Shown in pieces: positions 10,346 to 18,043 of a DNA stretch of 64,000 bases. Numbering within the stretch: the first letter of the stretch is position 1; each line of letters begins with the position of its first letter. The DNA is from Bacillus chungangensis (GTDB lineage: Bacteria; Bacillota; Bacilli; Bacillales; Bacillaceae_C). Made by a program: the position numbers and the translations under genes. Below the pieces are notes generated by a model. That model ran no database searches, was not told where the DNA came from, and was given only the letters and a program-made list of their open reading frames with translations. Location: NCBI RefSeq assembly GCF_030812995.1, contig NZ_JAUSTT010000023.1, forward strand, positions 27,630 to 91,629, in the 5' to 3' direction.

Positions 10346-10437
10346 GATTGAGACAATAAATAAAAACGATATCGTTTAGATGGTTTTGTAGAACCTCTCC
10401 CAAGATTTGCGGCAAGAAAAACAGGGGAGGTTTTTTT
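10304..10437 (+). promoter_or_regulatory. PreQ1 expression platform (antiterminator/terminator switch)
   Basis: GGGAGAGGTTC (10304-10314), which includes the aptamer P1 strand, is perfectly complementary over 11 bp to GAACCTCTCCC (10391-10401) and forms an antiterminator. That second strand can instead pair with GGGGAGGTT (10424-10432), followed by a T-run, forming a terminator that also buries the GGGGAGG ribosome site 7 nt from the queF ATG. Ligand-bound aptamer frees the 10391 strand and turns queF off, by termination, by blocking translation, or both. The pairing is seen; the regulation is inferred. Confidence 0.85.
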
Positions 10438-11201
10438 ATGGTTGGAAGAAAAGAGGAAAGTTTAAAGGATATATCGTTATTAGGCAATCAACAAACAACA
10501 TATGAATACAACTACGCACCTGAAGTGCTGGAAGCAATTGAAAATTTGCATCCATACAGAGATTATTTTGTAAAGTTTAACTGTCCAGAGTTTACGAGCT
10601 TGTGTCAATAGGGGCACACTTCAGTGGTGACACTGTCGCTTAAACCTCGTGAATTCAGGGGAGGAAAATTTTTTTCTAATCCTGAGCCAAGCCTTGATAG
10701 AAGGAAGGTGCAGAGACTATCGAAACCACTTCATTGCAAAAGCGAATAAAAGTAGCAAAGAGGGAAGGGAGTAGAGTACATCTATTATGATGGAAGCGCG
10801 AGGGTTCTTATGATAGTATCGCAGCTAAATAAGAATATGATATAGTCCATCTGCTGTAAAAAACAGCAGCGCCGCAAACGGGACAACCAGACTTTGCAAC
10901 GATTTATTTAAGTTATATTCCGAATAAAAAGATAGTAGAAAGTAAATCATTGAAGCTTTATTTGTTCAGCTTTCGCAATCATGGCGATTTTCACGAAGAT
11001 GTCGTCAATATTATCATGAATGACCTTATAGAATTATTAGACCCGCGTTATATAGAAGTATGGGGGAAATTTACGCCGCGGGGAGGTCTATCAATTGACC
11101 CTTATTGCAATTATGGAAAGCCTGGAACAAAGTTTGCAGAAATGGCAGACAACCGATTAATGAACCACGATATGTATCCAGAAAAAGTGGATAATCGCTG
11201 A
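10438..11201 (+). CDS. queF: NADPH-dependent 7-cyano-7-deazaguanine (preQ0) reductase, interrupted by a group I intron
   Basis: Reduces the nitrile of preQ0 to the aminomethyl of preQ1 for queuosine in tRNA. Exon 1 is 10438-10605 (56 codons), ending in [11 protein letters not shown], where C56 is the catalytic thioimide cysteine (C55 in B. subtilis). Exon 2 is 10872-11201, resuming at [12 protein letters not shown] and running through the conserved [15 protein letters not shown] motif. Removing 10606-10871 gives 165 residues, exactly the B. subtilis length, with no missing or extra residues. Unspliced mRNA stops at TAG 10609, one codon into the insert. The ATG at 10438 follows GGGGAGG. The intron makes enzyme production depend on splicing. 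Confidence 0.95.
10606..10871 (+). ncRNA. Group I self-splicing intron in queF (ORF-less, 266 nt)
   Basis: All core elements are visible. P is at 10651-10662 and Q (AATCCTGAGCCAAGCC) at 10678-10693, with P4 formed by TCAGG 10655-10659 and CCTGA 10681-10685. R (GTGCAGAGACTA) is at 10708-10719 and S (GATATAGTCC) at 10839-10848, with P7 formed by GACTA 10715-10719 and TAGTC 10843-10847. P1 pairs the exon end TGTGT (10601-10605) with intron GCACA (10614-10618), giving the U.G wobble at the 5' splice site. The intron ends in G (10871). P2 is CAGTG-GTGA-CACTG with a GNRA loop (10622-10635). P9 is CTGCTGT/ACAGCAG (10851-10857 with 10863-10869). A 2-bp P10 (GG upstream of the P1 G with exon CC 10872-10873) is possible. 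No homing endonuclease is encoded. Confidence 0.94.
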
Positions 11202-11205
11202 TCCC

Positions 11206-11249
11206 ATGGCATCAGGTGGAGAAAACTTCCTCCTGATGCCATATTTTTT
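11206..11249 (+). terminator. Terminator of queF
   Basis: An 11-bp perfect stem ATGGCATCAGG (11206-11216) with CCTGATGCCAT (11232-11242) is followed by ATTTTTTC. Confidence 0.92.
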
Positions 11250-11319
11250 CTATCATTGATTCCTCCAAATAACCAACATGAACGGCATTCCAAATGCTCA
11301 CGCTTATTGAAGTACGACT

Positions 11320-11349
11320 TTGGGAAAATAAATCTATTTCATGTATAAT
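11320..11349 (+). promoter_or_regulatory. Probable promoter of the btu operon
   Basis: A perfect TATAAT (11344-11349) lies 41 nt upstream of btuF, with a weak TTGGGA -35 at 11320. The roughly 140-nt leader is too short for a cobalamin riboswitch, and none of its motifs were seen. Confidence 0.5.
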
Positions 11350-11390
11350 CGAAGAAAAGAACTGTCAGGAGTCAAGTAGGAGGATTAGTG

Positions 11391-12368
11391 ATGAAACGTT
11401 TTTATTCATTCTTAACAATGCTGTTGCTTGCAACAAGCATGTTAGTGGGATGTAATACAGCACAAGAACCTGTAAAAGAATCCGAAACAAAACCTAAAAC
11501 AGAGCAAAAAACAAAAGAAACTGCAGCATTCCCCGTTACTGTAACGGATGCCTTAGGTGATAAGGCAACAATTGAAGCGAAACCAGAAAGAATTGTGACA
11601 CTCGTTCCAAGTATTACAGAAACGGTCTTTGCTTTAGGACTTGGCGAAGCCGTAGTCGGTGTTTCGGATTTTGACAATTATCCAGAGGAAGCAGCCGCGA
11701 AAGAAAAGGTTGGCGGTATGGAATTTAATGTCGAACAAATAATTGCTTTAAAGCCTGACATTGTATTGGCTCATGAATCAGGATTGTCAAAAAAGGAAGG
11801 GTTGGAGCAGCTTAAAAATGCAGGTGTGACAGTCATTGTCGTTCAAGATGCACAAAGCTTTGACAAAATGTATGATTCCTTTGCCTTAATAGGAGAGGCA
11901 ACAGGAACATCAGAAAAAGCTGCTGAATTAACGGAAAATATGAAAGTGCAGTTCGCAGCACTTGAAGAAAAAGCTGCGAAAATTCCAGAAGCGGATCGTA
12001 AAACCGTATTTATTGAAGTGTCTCCTGCACCAGATATTTTTACAACAGGCAAGGGAACTTTTATGGATGAAATGTTAACAATCATTCGTGCTGAAAATGC
12101 AGCCAAAGATGAAGATGGCTGGGTACAGCTTAATGAAGAAGCAATTATTGCATTAAATCCAGATACGATTATCACAACGTATGGAGATTATATTGATAAT
12201 GCCCCAGCCCAAGTGCTAGAACGGAAGGGATGGCAGGATATAAAAGCGATTCAGGCACAGCAGGTCTATGAAGTTCATCCTGATCTTGTTACTCGTTCTG
12301 GACCACGGCTGGCAGAAGGAGTAGAAGAGCTTGCCAAAGCAGTCTATCCAGAAATCTTTGCAAAGTAA
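11391..12368 (+). CDS. btuF: Cobalamin ABC transporter substrate-binding lipoprotein
   Basis: This extracytoplasmic lipoprotein of 325 residues captures vitamin B12 or a corrinoid and delivers it to BtuCD. A lipobox LVGC places the modified cysteine at residue 21. A charged linker (about 22-45) leads into a class III periplasmic-binding fold beginning at TVTDALGDKATIEAKPERIVTLVPSI, with a second lobe from about residue 200. The ATG at 11391 lies 7 nt after TAGGAGG; a GTG three bases earlier is too close. An iron-siderophore binder is an alternative, but the downstream CbiZ-fused ATPase supports a corrinoid. Confidence 0.87.
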   Translation: MKRFYSFLTMLLLATSMLVGCNTAQEPVKESETKPKTEQKTKETAAFPVTVTDALGDKATIEAKPERIVTLVPSITETVFALGLGEAVVGVSDFDNYPEEAAAKEKVGGMEFNVEQIIALKPDIVLAHESGLSKKEGLEQLKNAGVTVIVVQDAQSFDKMYDSFALIGEATGTSEKAAELTENMKVQFAALEEKAAKIPEADRKTVFIEVSPAPDIFTTGKGTFMDEMLTIIRAENAAKDEDGWVQLNEEAIIALNPDTIITTYGDYIDNAPAQVLERKGWQDIKAIQAQQVYEVHPDLVTRSGPRLAEGVEELAKAVYPEIFAK

Positions 12369-13392
12369 GACGTTCTTTCCATATGTCATTGCAGTCGCGA
12401 TCCTCGCGGCTGCAGTGCTGCTAGGTGTTTCCATCGGTACTGTATCAGTACCGATCTTCGATAGTTTTCATATTATTACCCGTAGTATATTCCGCATGCC
12501 AATGCCTGCTTCCATTGATCCAATGCATGAAAACATTGTGTTAAATATTCGGCTGCCGCGAGTCATTTTGGCAGGGTTAGTAGGTGCTGCTCTTGCAATT
12601 AGCGGCGCAGCATTTCAAGGGCTTTTGCGCAATCCACTTGCAGACCCTTACACATTGGGCATTTCGTCTGGCGCTTCGGTTGGGGCTGTTATGACAATCT
12701 TTTTCCAGCTTCATTTTCCATTGCTTGGATTATTTGCATTGCCGCTTTTTAGTATGATTGCTGCTTTTCTGACAATGGTCATGGTGCTGTTTTTCGCTCG
12801 TATGTTAGATGAGTCCATGCGTGTAGAAACACTTATTTTAACTGGTATCATTTTTAGTTCTTTTTTAGGCGCCTTGATTTCACTTATGATAGCGTTGACT
12901 GGAAAAGAGCTGCGGCAAATAATCGGCTGGCTGCTTGGGAGTGTATCGATGAGGGGCTGGGAATATGTATTCCTCATACTGCCATTTTTATTCATTGGTT
13001 TCTTTTTGCTGCTATTTCAAGCGCGAGCATTAAATGCGATGTCTTTTGGCGAAGAGAGGGCGCAGCACTTAGGAGTGGATGTTGAAAAACGGAAAAAAAT
13101 TGTCTTGATTGCTGCCTCCATTTTAACAGGAGCAGCTGTTGCCGTATCAGGAACAATAGGCTTCGTCGGTTTAGTCATTCCACATTTGACAAGAATGCTT
13201 TGGGGGCCAACTCATCAGCATTTATTGCCATTGTCATTTTTAACTGGCAGCAGTTTTCTTATTTTAGCTGATCTCGCTTCCCGGACAATCATTGCTCCGA
13301 CAGAACTCCCAATTGGTGTGATTACAGCTTTGATAGGCGCTCCAATATTTGCTGGCATTATGCTGAAAAGACGAACAGAAAGAAGAGGATAA
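12331..13392 (+). CDS. btuC: Cobalamin ABC transporter permease (FecCD family)
   Basis: This 353-residue FecCD-type permease has about ten membrane helices, the first at about residues 16-38. NIRLPRVILAGLVGAALAISGAAFQG and the following GISSGASVGA region are typical of B12 and siderophore importers, as is GFVGLVIPHLTRMLWG near the C terminus. The TTG at 12331 is preceded by AAGGAG with 9-nt spacing inside btuF and overlaps btuF by 38 nt; a shorter TTG start at 12358 has no ribosome site. It forms the membrane channel with the ATPase 2 nt downstream. Confidence 0.88.
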   Translation: MPKQSIQKSLQSKTFFPYVIAVAILAAAVLLGVSIGTVSVPIFDSFHIITRSIFRMPMPASIDPMHENIVLNIRLPRVILAGLVGAALAISGAAFQGLLRNPLADPYTLGISSGASVGAVMTIFFQLHFPLLGLFALPLFSMIAAFLTMVMVLFFARMLDESMRVETLILTGIIFSSFLGALISLMIALTGKELRQIIGWLLGSVSMRGWEYVFLILPFLFIGFFLLLFQARALNAMSFGEERAQHLGVDVEKRKKIVLIAASILTGAAVAVSGTIGFVGLVIPHLTRMLWGPTHQHLLPLSFLTGSSFLILADLASRTIIAPTELPIGVITALIGAPIFAGIMLKRRTERRG

Positions 13393-13394
13393 GG

Positions 13395-14807
13395 ATGATA
13401 AAAGTACAAGCTCTTTCCGGCGGCTATGCAGGAAAAAAAGTATTAAAGAACCTCTCTTTTTCTGTTGAAAAAGGAGAATTATTTGGCATATTAGGACCGA
13501 ATGGCAGTGGGAAAACAACACTGCTGAAACTGTTAAGCGGCATGTTAAAAGCAAAGCATGGAAGTATAACGGTGTTGGGAAAGCCGCTTGAAAGCTATTC
13601 TGCTAAAGCATTGGCAAAGCTTATGGCAGTGCTCCCACAGCTTAGTACGGATTCCTTTGCTTATACGGTAAAAGAAACCGTATCTCTAGGCAGATATGCT
13701 CATCAAAAACGTTTGTTCCATAGCTGGAGTTTTGATGATGAAAAAATCGTTCAAGAAGCGATGGCACAAACTGGTGTCCAGCAATTTCAGCATCAGCATC
13801 TGCAAACGCTGTCGGGGGGTGAGAAACAGCGTGTATTTTTAGCGCAGGCCTTGGCACAGCAACCAGAAATCTTGCTTTTGGACGAACCGACGAATCATTT
13901 GGATCTTTCTTACCAAAAGGAGCTTTTAGAGCTGCTTAAAAAATGGACGAAAACACGTAATTTGACTGTTGTTTCTATTTTTCACGATTTAAATATTGCA
14001 GCACTCTATTGTGATCGTCTCCTGCTGTTACATAACGGCGAAATGGAAATGATTCATCATCCGAATGAAGTGTTAAAAGAAGGGCCTGTGCAAGCAGTAT
14101 ATCAGACGAATATAAAAATTATCCCTCATCCATGTATTTCAAAGCCCCAAATGATGTTTGTTCCTGACGAACAGTCTCGTGAACAGCCAATTCTGCTCCT
14201 TGATGAACGATATTTGCAACAAACAAAGGAAATGATTGTGTTTCATACGCCGATATTTTTAAAAACAATCTCTTCTGCTTTAGTCGGTTCAGGAATAGGA
14301 TGGCGTCATACATTTGTGAATCACAGCGTCGAAAAAAATAATCACGATCCTCATTCGCAACAAGAAAAAGCAGTATTTTTTACAGAAAAAGGCTTTTTAG
14401 CAACAGAGACAGTCGGGATGATGACAACGGCGAAGCTAAGACATGTTTTTCATCAACTTTTTAAAGGGGATGGATTTTCTGTTTTTATGGTGGCAATAGC
14501 AGGAGACGAACAGCATACTGATAGAAAAGAAGCTGGGGGAATGAATTTGTGGGTTTTTGTGAACGGGAATTTAACTGATGAAGCATTGGTGCAAAGTATT
14601 GTGACAGCAACAGAAGCAAAGGCAAAGATATTGCGGGAGCTTGAAATCGAAGAGAAAATAACAGCAGCTGCAACAGATAGCTTGTTAGTCGCAGCAGCGC
14701 AAAATGGCAAGCAATTTAATGAAGCAAGTGCAAGTACGCCATTAGGAAAACTGATTGCACACGGCGTTAAAGCAAGTATAAAAGCCGCCATATTTAGCCG
14801 CTCATGA
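13395..14807 (+). CDS. btuD: Cobalamin ABC transporter ATPase fused to a CbiZ (adenosylcobinamide amidohydrolase) domain
   Basis: This 470-residue fusion has an ABC ATPase in residues 1 to about 255: Walker A GPNGSGKTT 34-42, signature LSGGEKQ 139-145, Walker B ILLLDEP 159-165 and switch histidine 197. From about residue 275 a CbiZ-like domain follows, with SSALVGSGIGWRHTFVNHSV and a late TDSLLVAAAQNG motif. CbiZ enzymes cleave the nucleotide loop of pseudocobalamins to cobyric acid for remodelling. B. subtilis YvrA (BtuD) has the same architecture. Uptake and salvage are therefore physically linked. The ATG lies 2 nt after the btuC stop. Confidence 0.88.
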   Translation: MIKVQALSGGYAGKKVLKNLSFSVEKGELFGILGPNGSGKTTLLKLLSGMLKAKHGSITVLGKPLESYSAKALAKLMAVLPQLSTDSFAYTVKETVSLGRYAHQKRLFHSWSFDDEKIVQEAMAQTGVQQFQHQHLQTLSGGEKQRVFLAQALAQQPEILLLDEPTNHLDLSYQKELLELLKKWTKTRNLTVVSIFHDLNIAALYCDRLLLLHNGEMEMIHHPNEVLKEGPVQAVYQTNIKIIPHPCISKPQMMFVPDEQSREQPILLLDERYLQQTKEMIVFHTPIFLKTISSALVGSGIGWRHTFVNHSVEKNNHDPHSQQEKAVFFTEKGFLATETVGMMTTAKLRHVFHQLFKGDGFSVFMVAIAGDEQHTDRKEAGGMNLWVFVNGNLTDEALVQSIVTATEAKAKILRELEIEEKITAAATDSLLVAAAQNGKQFNEASASTPLGKLIAHGVKASIKAAIFSRS

Positions 14808-14835
14808 TTTTTTATTTCTAACATGAGCGGCTTTG
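14796..14835 (+). terminator. Terminator of the btu operon, overlapping the btuD stop
   Basis: AGCCGCTCATG (14796-14806) pairs perfectly with CATGAGCGGCT (14822-14832). The stop codon TGA (14805-14807) straddles the end of the left arm. The T-tail is short. Confidence 0.75.
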
Positions 14836-14950
14836 CGTTATATTTTAAAATAAAGGTATTAAAATCGAGGGTGTCATGTTTCCTCTTTAGGCATCACGAA
14901 CAAATCTGCTATTTCATATGATAAAGAAAAAGAAATATGATACAAAAGCA

Positions 14951-14979
14951 TTGACTGAATGCTCATTCACATATAAAGT
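14951..14979 (+). promoter_or_regulatory. fadF promoter with overlapping palindromic operator
   Basis: TTGACT (14951-14956) and TAAAGT (14974-14979) with 17-nt spacing form a plausible promoter. It is covered by TTGACTGAATGCTCATTCAC (14951-14970), a palindrome with TGAATG/CATTCA arms. A reverse-oriented relative (GAGCGTTCAGTCA) lies at 17402-17413, upstream of the thiolase. It resembles operators of TetR-type fatty-acid regulators (FadR); the regulator at 22828 is the obvious candidate. Confidence 0.6.
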
Positions 14980-15120
14980 AATGGTATAACATTTCAGAAT
15001 ATTTTATAGCGACAGAAAGTAGTCATTGATCAGAAAATAATGTATCATGAGGAACAAAAGAAAAAAATGGGGGTTTCACCCAAAGAGATTACCGATGAAG
15101 AGGGGGAGTGTTCTGTTATT

Positions 15121-17244
15121 ATGAATACGTTACTATTGGTAAACTGGCTTGCATTTATTTTTGTAACCGTTTACGCGGTGTACTTATTTGCCTATGTAGT
15201 AAAAACAAGAATCGAATATATCAAACTTGGGAAAAAAGCAGAGTTTGATCGTAATGTAAAGAAGCGTTTACAGAATATTTGGGTGTATGTTTTTGGACAA
15301 AAAAAATTATTAAAGGACAAAAAAAGCGGCGCCATTCATGTGATGTTTTTCTACGGCTTTATTTTAGTCCAATTTGGCGCCATAGATTTTATTTGGAAAG
15401 GCTTGGCACCTGGTTCACATTTGCCGCTTGGGCCGTTATATCCAGCATTTAAATTCTTTCAAGAAATTGTTACTTTGACAATCTTAGTTGCTGTTTTTTG
15501 GGCGTTTTACCGTCGCTATGTGGAAAAACTCGTCCGATTGAAACGCGGATTTAAGTCAGGTTTAGTATTAATTTTTATTGGCGGTTTAATGCTTTCTGTT
15601 TTATTAGGAAATGGTATGGCGATTATTTGGCATCATGAACTGCTTAGCTGGTCGGAGCCAGTTGCATCAGGAATTGCTTTGCTTTTTAGTTGGATGAGTA
15701 CTTCGGCTTCGGCCATTGTTTTCTATCTTTCTTGGTGGATTCACTTGCTTTTACTGCTCGCTTTTCTCGTTTACGTTCCACAGTCAAAACATGCCCATTT
15801 AATTGCTGGGCCGGCTAATGTTTATCTTCATCGATTGGATGGAGCAGGAAAACTATCACCAATTGATTTTGAAGATGAAACACAGGAAACGTTTGGCGTT
15901 GGCAAAATAAACGATTTTACACAACAGCAGCTAGTAGATTTATATGCTTGTGTCGAATGCGGACGCTGTACGAATATGTGTCCCGCCTCTGGAACAGGAA
16001 AAATGCTTTCGCCAATGGATTTAATCTTAAAATTGCGTGATCATCTTACTAATCACGGTGCCGCAGTAACGAGAAAACAGCCATGGGTTCCAAGTTATGC
16101 TTTTTCCCATACGCTGGGCAACCAGCTTGCTGCAGCAAGTGGTAGTGAAGGTGTGAAAGAAGCTGCTGCTGCCCTTGACTATCATCCAAGTTTGATCGGT
16201 GATGTGATTACAGAAGAAGAAATTTGGGCTTGTACAACTTGTCGAAATTGTGAAGACCAATGTCCAGTCATGAACGAACACGTTGATAAAATTATCGATC
16301 TTAGGCGATATCTTGTATTAACAGAAGGAAAAATGGACGCTGATGCGCAAAGAGCGATGCAAAATATTGAGCGGCAAGGCAATCCTTGGGGGCTGAACAG
16401 AAAAGAAAAAGAACAATGGCGAGAAGTGCGAGATGATGTACATGTTCCAACAGTGAAAGAGCTGAAAAAAGCCGGAGAGGAATTTGAATACCTATTATGG
16501 GTTGGTTCCATGGGAGCCTTTGACAGCCGCAGCCAAAAAATTGCATTATCATTTGCAAAGCTTCTTAATGAAGCAGGAGTAAAATTTGCTATCCTTGGCA
16601 ACAAAGAAAAAAATTCAGGGGATACACCAAGGCGGCTTGGGAATGAATTTTTATTTCAGGAGCTAGCTGCTGCTAATATTGCTGAATTTGAAAAGAATCA
16701 TGTGAAAAAGATCGTTACGATCGATCCTCATGCTTATAATATTTTCAAAAAAGAATATCCTGATTTTGGACTAGAAGCGGAAGTGTACCACCATACAGAA
16801 CTGCTTCATCAATTGCTGCAAGAAGGGCGTTTGCAGCCGCAATATGAAGTGAAAGAAACGATTACCTTTCATGATTCTTGCTATTTAGGCAGATACAATG
16901 AAGTGTATGATCCTCCTCGGGAAATTTTGAAATCACTTCCAGGTGTAACACTTGTAGAAATGGAACGAAATCGTGATACAGGAATGTGCTGTGGAGCTGG
17001 CGGCGGTTTAATGTGGATGGAGGAAGATACGGGTCACAGAGTGAATGTTGTCAGAACAGAACAAGCACTTGCTGTTGCTCCTTCCGTCATCAGCTCAGGC
17101 TGTCCATACTGCTTAACAATGCTTTCCGATGGAACGAAAGCGAAGGAAGTAGAGGACGAAGTAAAAACATATGATGTGGCAGAGTTGCTTGAAAAAGCAG
17201 TTTGCGGAGAGCCAGGCCATTTAGAGGCAGCTTCATCTAACTAA
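15121..17244 (+). CDS. fadF: Membrane-bound iron-sulfur heterodisulfide-reductase-like protein (FadF)
   Basis: It probably passes electrons from acyl-CoA dehydrogenase or ETF to the quinone pool. The N-terminal half has about six membrane helices of a nitrate-reductase-gamma/HdrE-like type. The cytosolic half has two 4Fe-4S motifs (CVECGRCTNMCP and CTTCRNCEDQCP), then two CCG cysteine-rich domains (CCGAGGG and SGCPYCLTML). ATG 15121 gives 707 residues, close to B. subtilis YwjF/FadF (705); AGGGGGAG lies 12 nt upstream, rather far. An ATG at 15040 would add 27 residues without homology. It heads the beta-oxidation cluster, as in the fadF-acdA operon of B. subtilis. Confidence 0.88.
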   Translation: MNTLLLVNWLAFIFVTVYAVYLFAYVVKTRIEYIKLGKKAEFDRNVKKRLQNIWVYVFGQKKLLKDKKSGAIHVMFFYGFILVQFGAIDFIWKGLAPGSHLPLGPLYPAFKFFQEIVTLTILVAVFWAFYRRYVEKLVRLKRGFKSGLVLIFIGGLMLSVLLGNGMAIIWHHELLSWSEPVASGIALLFSWMSTSASAIVFYLSWWIHLLLLLAFLVYVPQSKHAHLIAGPANVYLHRLDGAGKLSPIDFEDETQETFGVGKINDFTQQQLVDLYACVECGRCTNMCPASGTGKMLSPMDLILKLRDHLTNHGAAVTRKQPWVPSYAFSHTLGNQLAAASGSEGVKEAAAALDYHPSLIGDVITEEEIWACTTCRNCEDQCPVMNEHVDKIIDLRRYLVLTEGKMDADAQRAMQNIERQGNPWGLNRKEKEQWREVRDDVHVPTVKELKKAGEEFEYLLWVGSMGAFDSRSQKIALSFAKLLNEAGVKFAILGNKEKNSGDTPRRLGNEFLFQELAAANIAEFEKNHVKKIVTIDPHAYNIFKKEYPDFGLEAEVYHHTELLHQLLQEGRLQPQYEVKETITFHDSCYLGRYNEVYDPPREILKSLPGVTLVEMERNRDTGMCCGAGGGLMWMEEDTGHRVNVVRTEQALAVAPSVISSGCPYCLTMLSDGTKAKEVEDEVKTYDVAELLEKAVCGEPGHLEAASSN

Positions 17245-17394
17245 GGAAAGTACTCGAAATATTTTTAAAACAGCTCGTTTTGGAAAGCGCAGCTTCGTTA
17301 TGCGCTTTCCTTTTGAATTTTTTTGAAAATAAGGTATTTTAAAACATCTTTTCTTCCGCTACAATAAAGAGAAAGAAAAAAATGTAAGAGTAGC

Positions 17395-17414
17395 ATGAGC
17401 GAGCGTTCAGTCAT
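17395..17414 (+). promoter_or_regulatory. Second FadR-like operator
   Basis: ATGAGCGAGCGTTCAGTCAT matches the reverse complement of the fadF operator at 16 of 20 positions. It lies about 630 nt upstream of the thiolase start and 30 nt after a possible TACAAT -10 (17360-17365). Confidence 0.5.
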
Positions 17415-17680
17415 CAGGTGCTGATTATTCGTGATTTAGCTTAGGGGTATATGATGTTCATCATGTCCGGAGAAAACAACCGGCGAATTTCTTTGTCGCT
17501 TTGCAGCTGCGTTTCCTCACGTATTAGTATGCGTTTTGCTTGTTCATCGTAATTCTTGTGCTTTTGTCCTCCATTTTATACTTGAATTGAACACTAGAAA
17601 TGTAAGCGATTACGAAGAGGGAACTGTTTTTTTAATAGCTTTCATCATTGTTAGTTAGTGATGAGGAAAAGAGTGAATAT
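17415..17680. other. Leader region upstream of the thiolase gene with a cre-like site
   Basis: No gene is supported here. TGTAAGCGATTACG at 17601-17614 fits the CcpA cre consensus TGWNANCGNTNWCA except for the last base. This suggests glucose repression of the beta-oxidation genes, as known for such operons in Bacillus. Confidence 0.45.
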
Positions 17681-18019
17681 TTTATCCCACATCTAACTGG
17701 CAGTAAGAACCCCACCTCAGAGTAAGAGGAATCAAGAAGTCTAGGTGGGGGATAACTGAAAGTCAAATGTCCGATTGGTTCAGGCCGACAGGATAAGGAA
17801 AGCTCCTTGAATCAGCATCGCACGAAGAAAAAGTGCTCTTCTTTTTCGAGGATGTCGGTCACAAAGGCGTTGCAACAGGACAAGGGAAGCTTCGGCAGCG
17901 ATACATCGAACGAAGAAAAGCGGTTTCCTTTTCGAGGACGCCTGCGACCTTAGCCTTTGTTCTACTTCTCATCAGTGGGGGATGAGAGAAAACCCCCACT
18001 GATGGAAGTTTCACTTTAT
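17681..18019 (+). repeat. TTTAT-flanked modular repeat, copy 2 (long, two internal modules)
   Basis: It starts with TTTATCCCACATCTAACTGG, has a left-end hairpin CCCCACCT/AGGTGGGG, two diverged internal modules (each with a CGAAGAAAAAG...CTTTTTCGAGGA type hairpin), then the right-end hairpin and terminal TTTAT. It carries no ORF. Its right end stops 24 nt before the thiolase ATG. The TTTAT at both ends and terminal hairpins, without terminal inverted repeats, fit a non-autonomous IS200/IS605-type element. Confidence 0.8.
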
Positions 18020-18043
18020 AACGAGAAAGGGAGAGAGAAGAAC

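Noticed and set aside
10438..10611. queF as a pseudogene with a premature stop
   Set aside because: The remaining exon is intact and in frame, the total length matches the family, and the insert carries a complete group I intron core.
10950..11201. A separate 83-residue gene starting with MKLYLF
   Set aside because: It is the in-frame C-terminal part of QueF exon 2, which actually opens at 10872; it has no own ribosome site.
11250..11390. Cobalamin riboswitch before btuF
   Set aside because: The leader is too short and lacks the B12-box.
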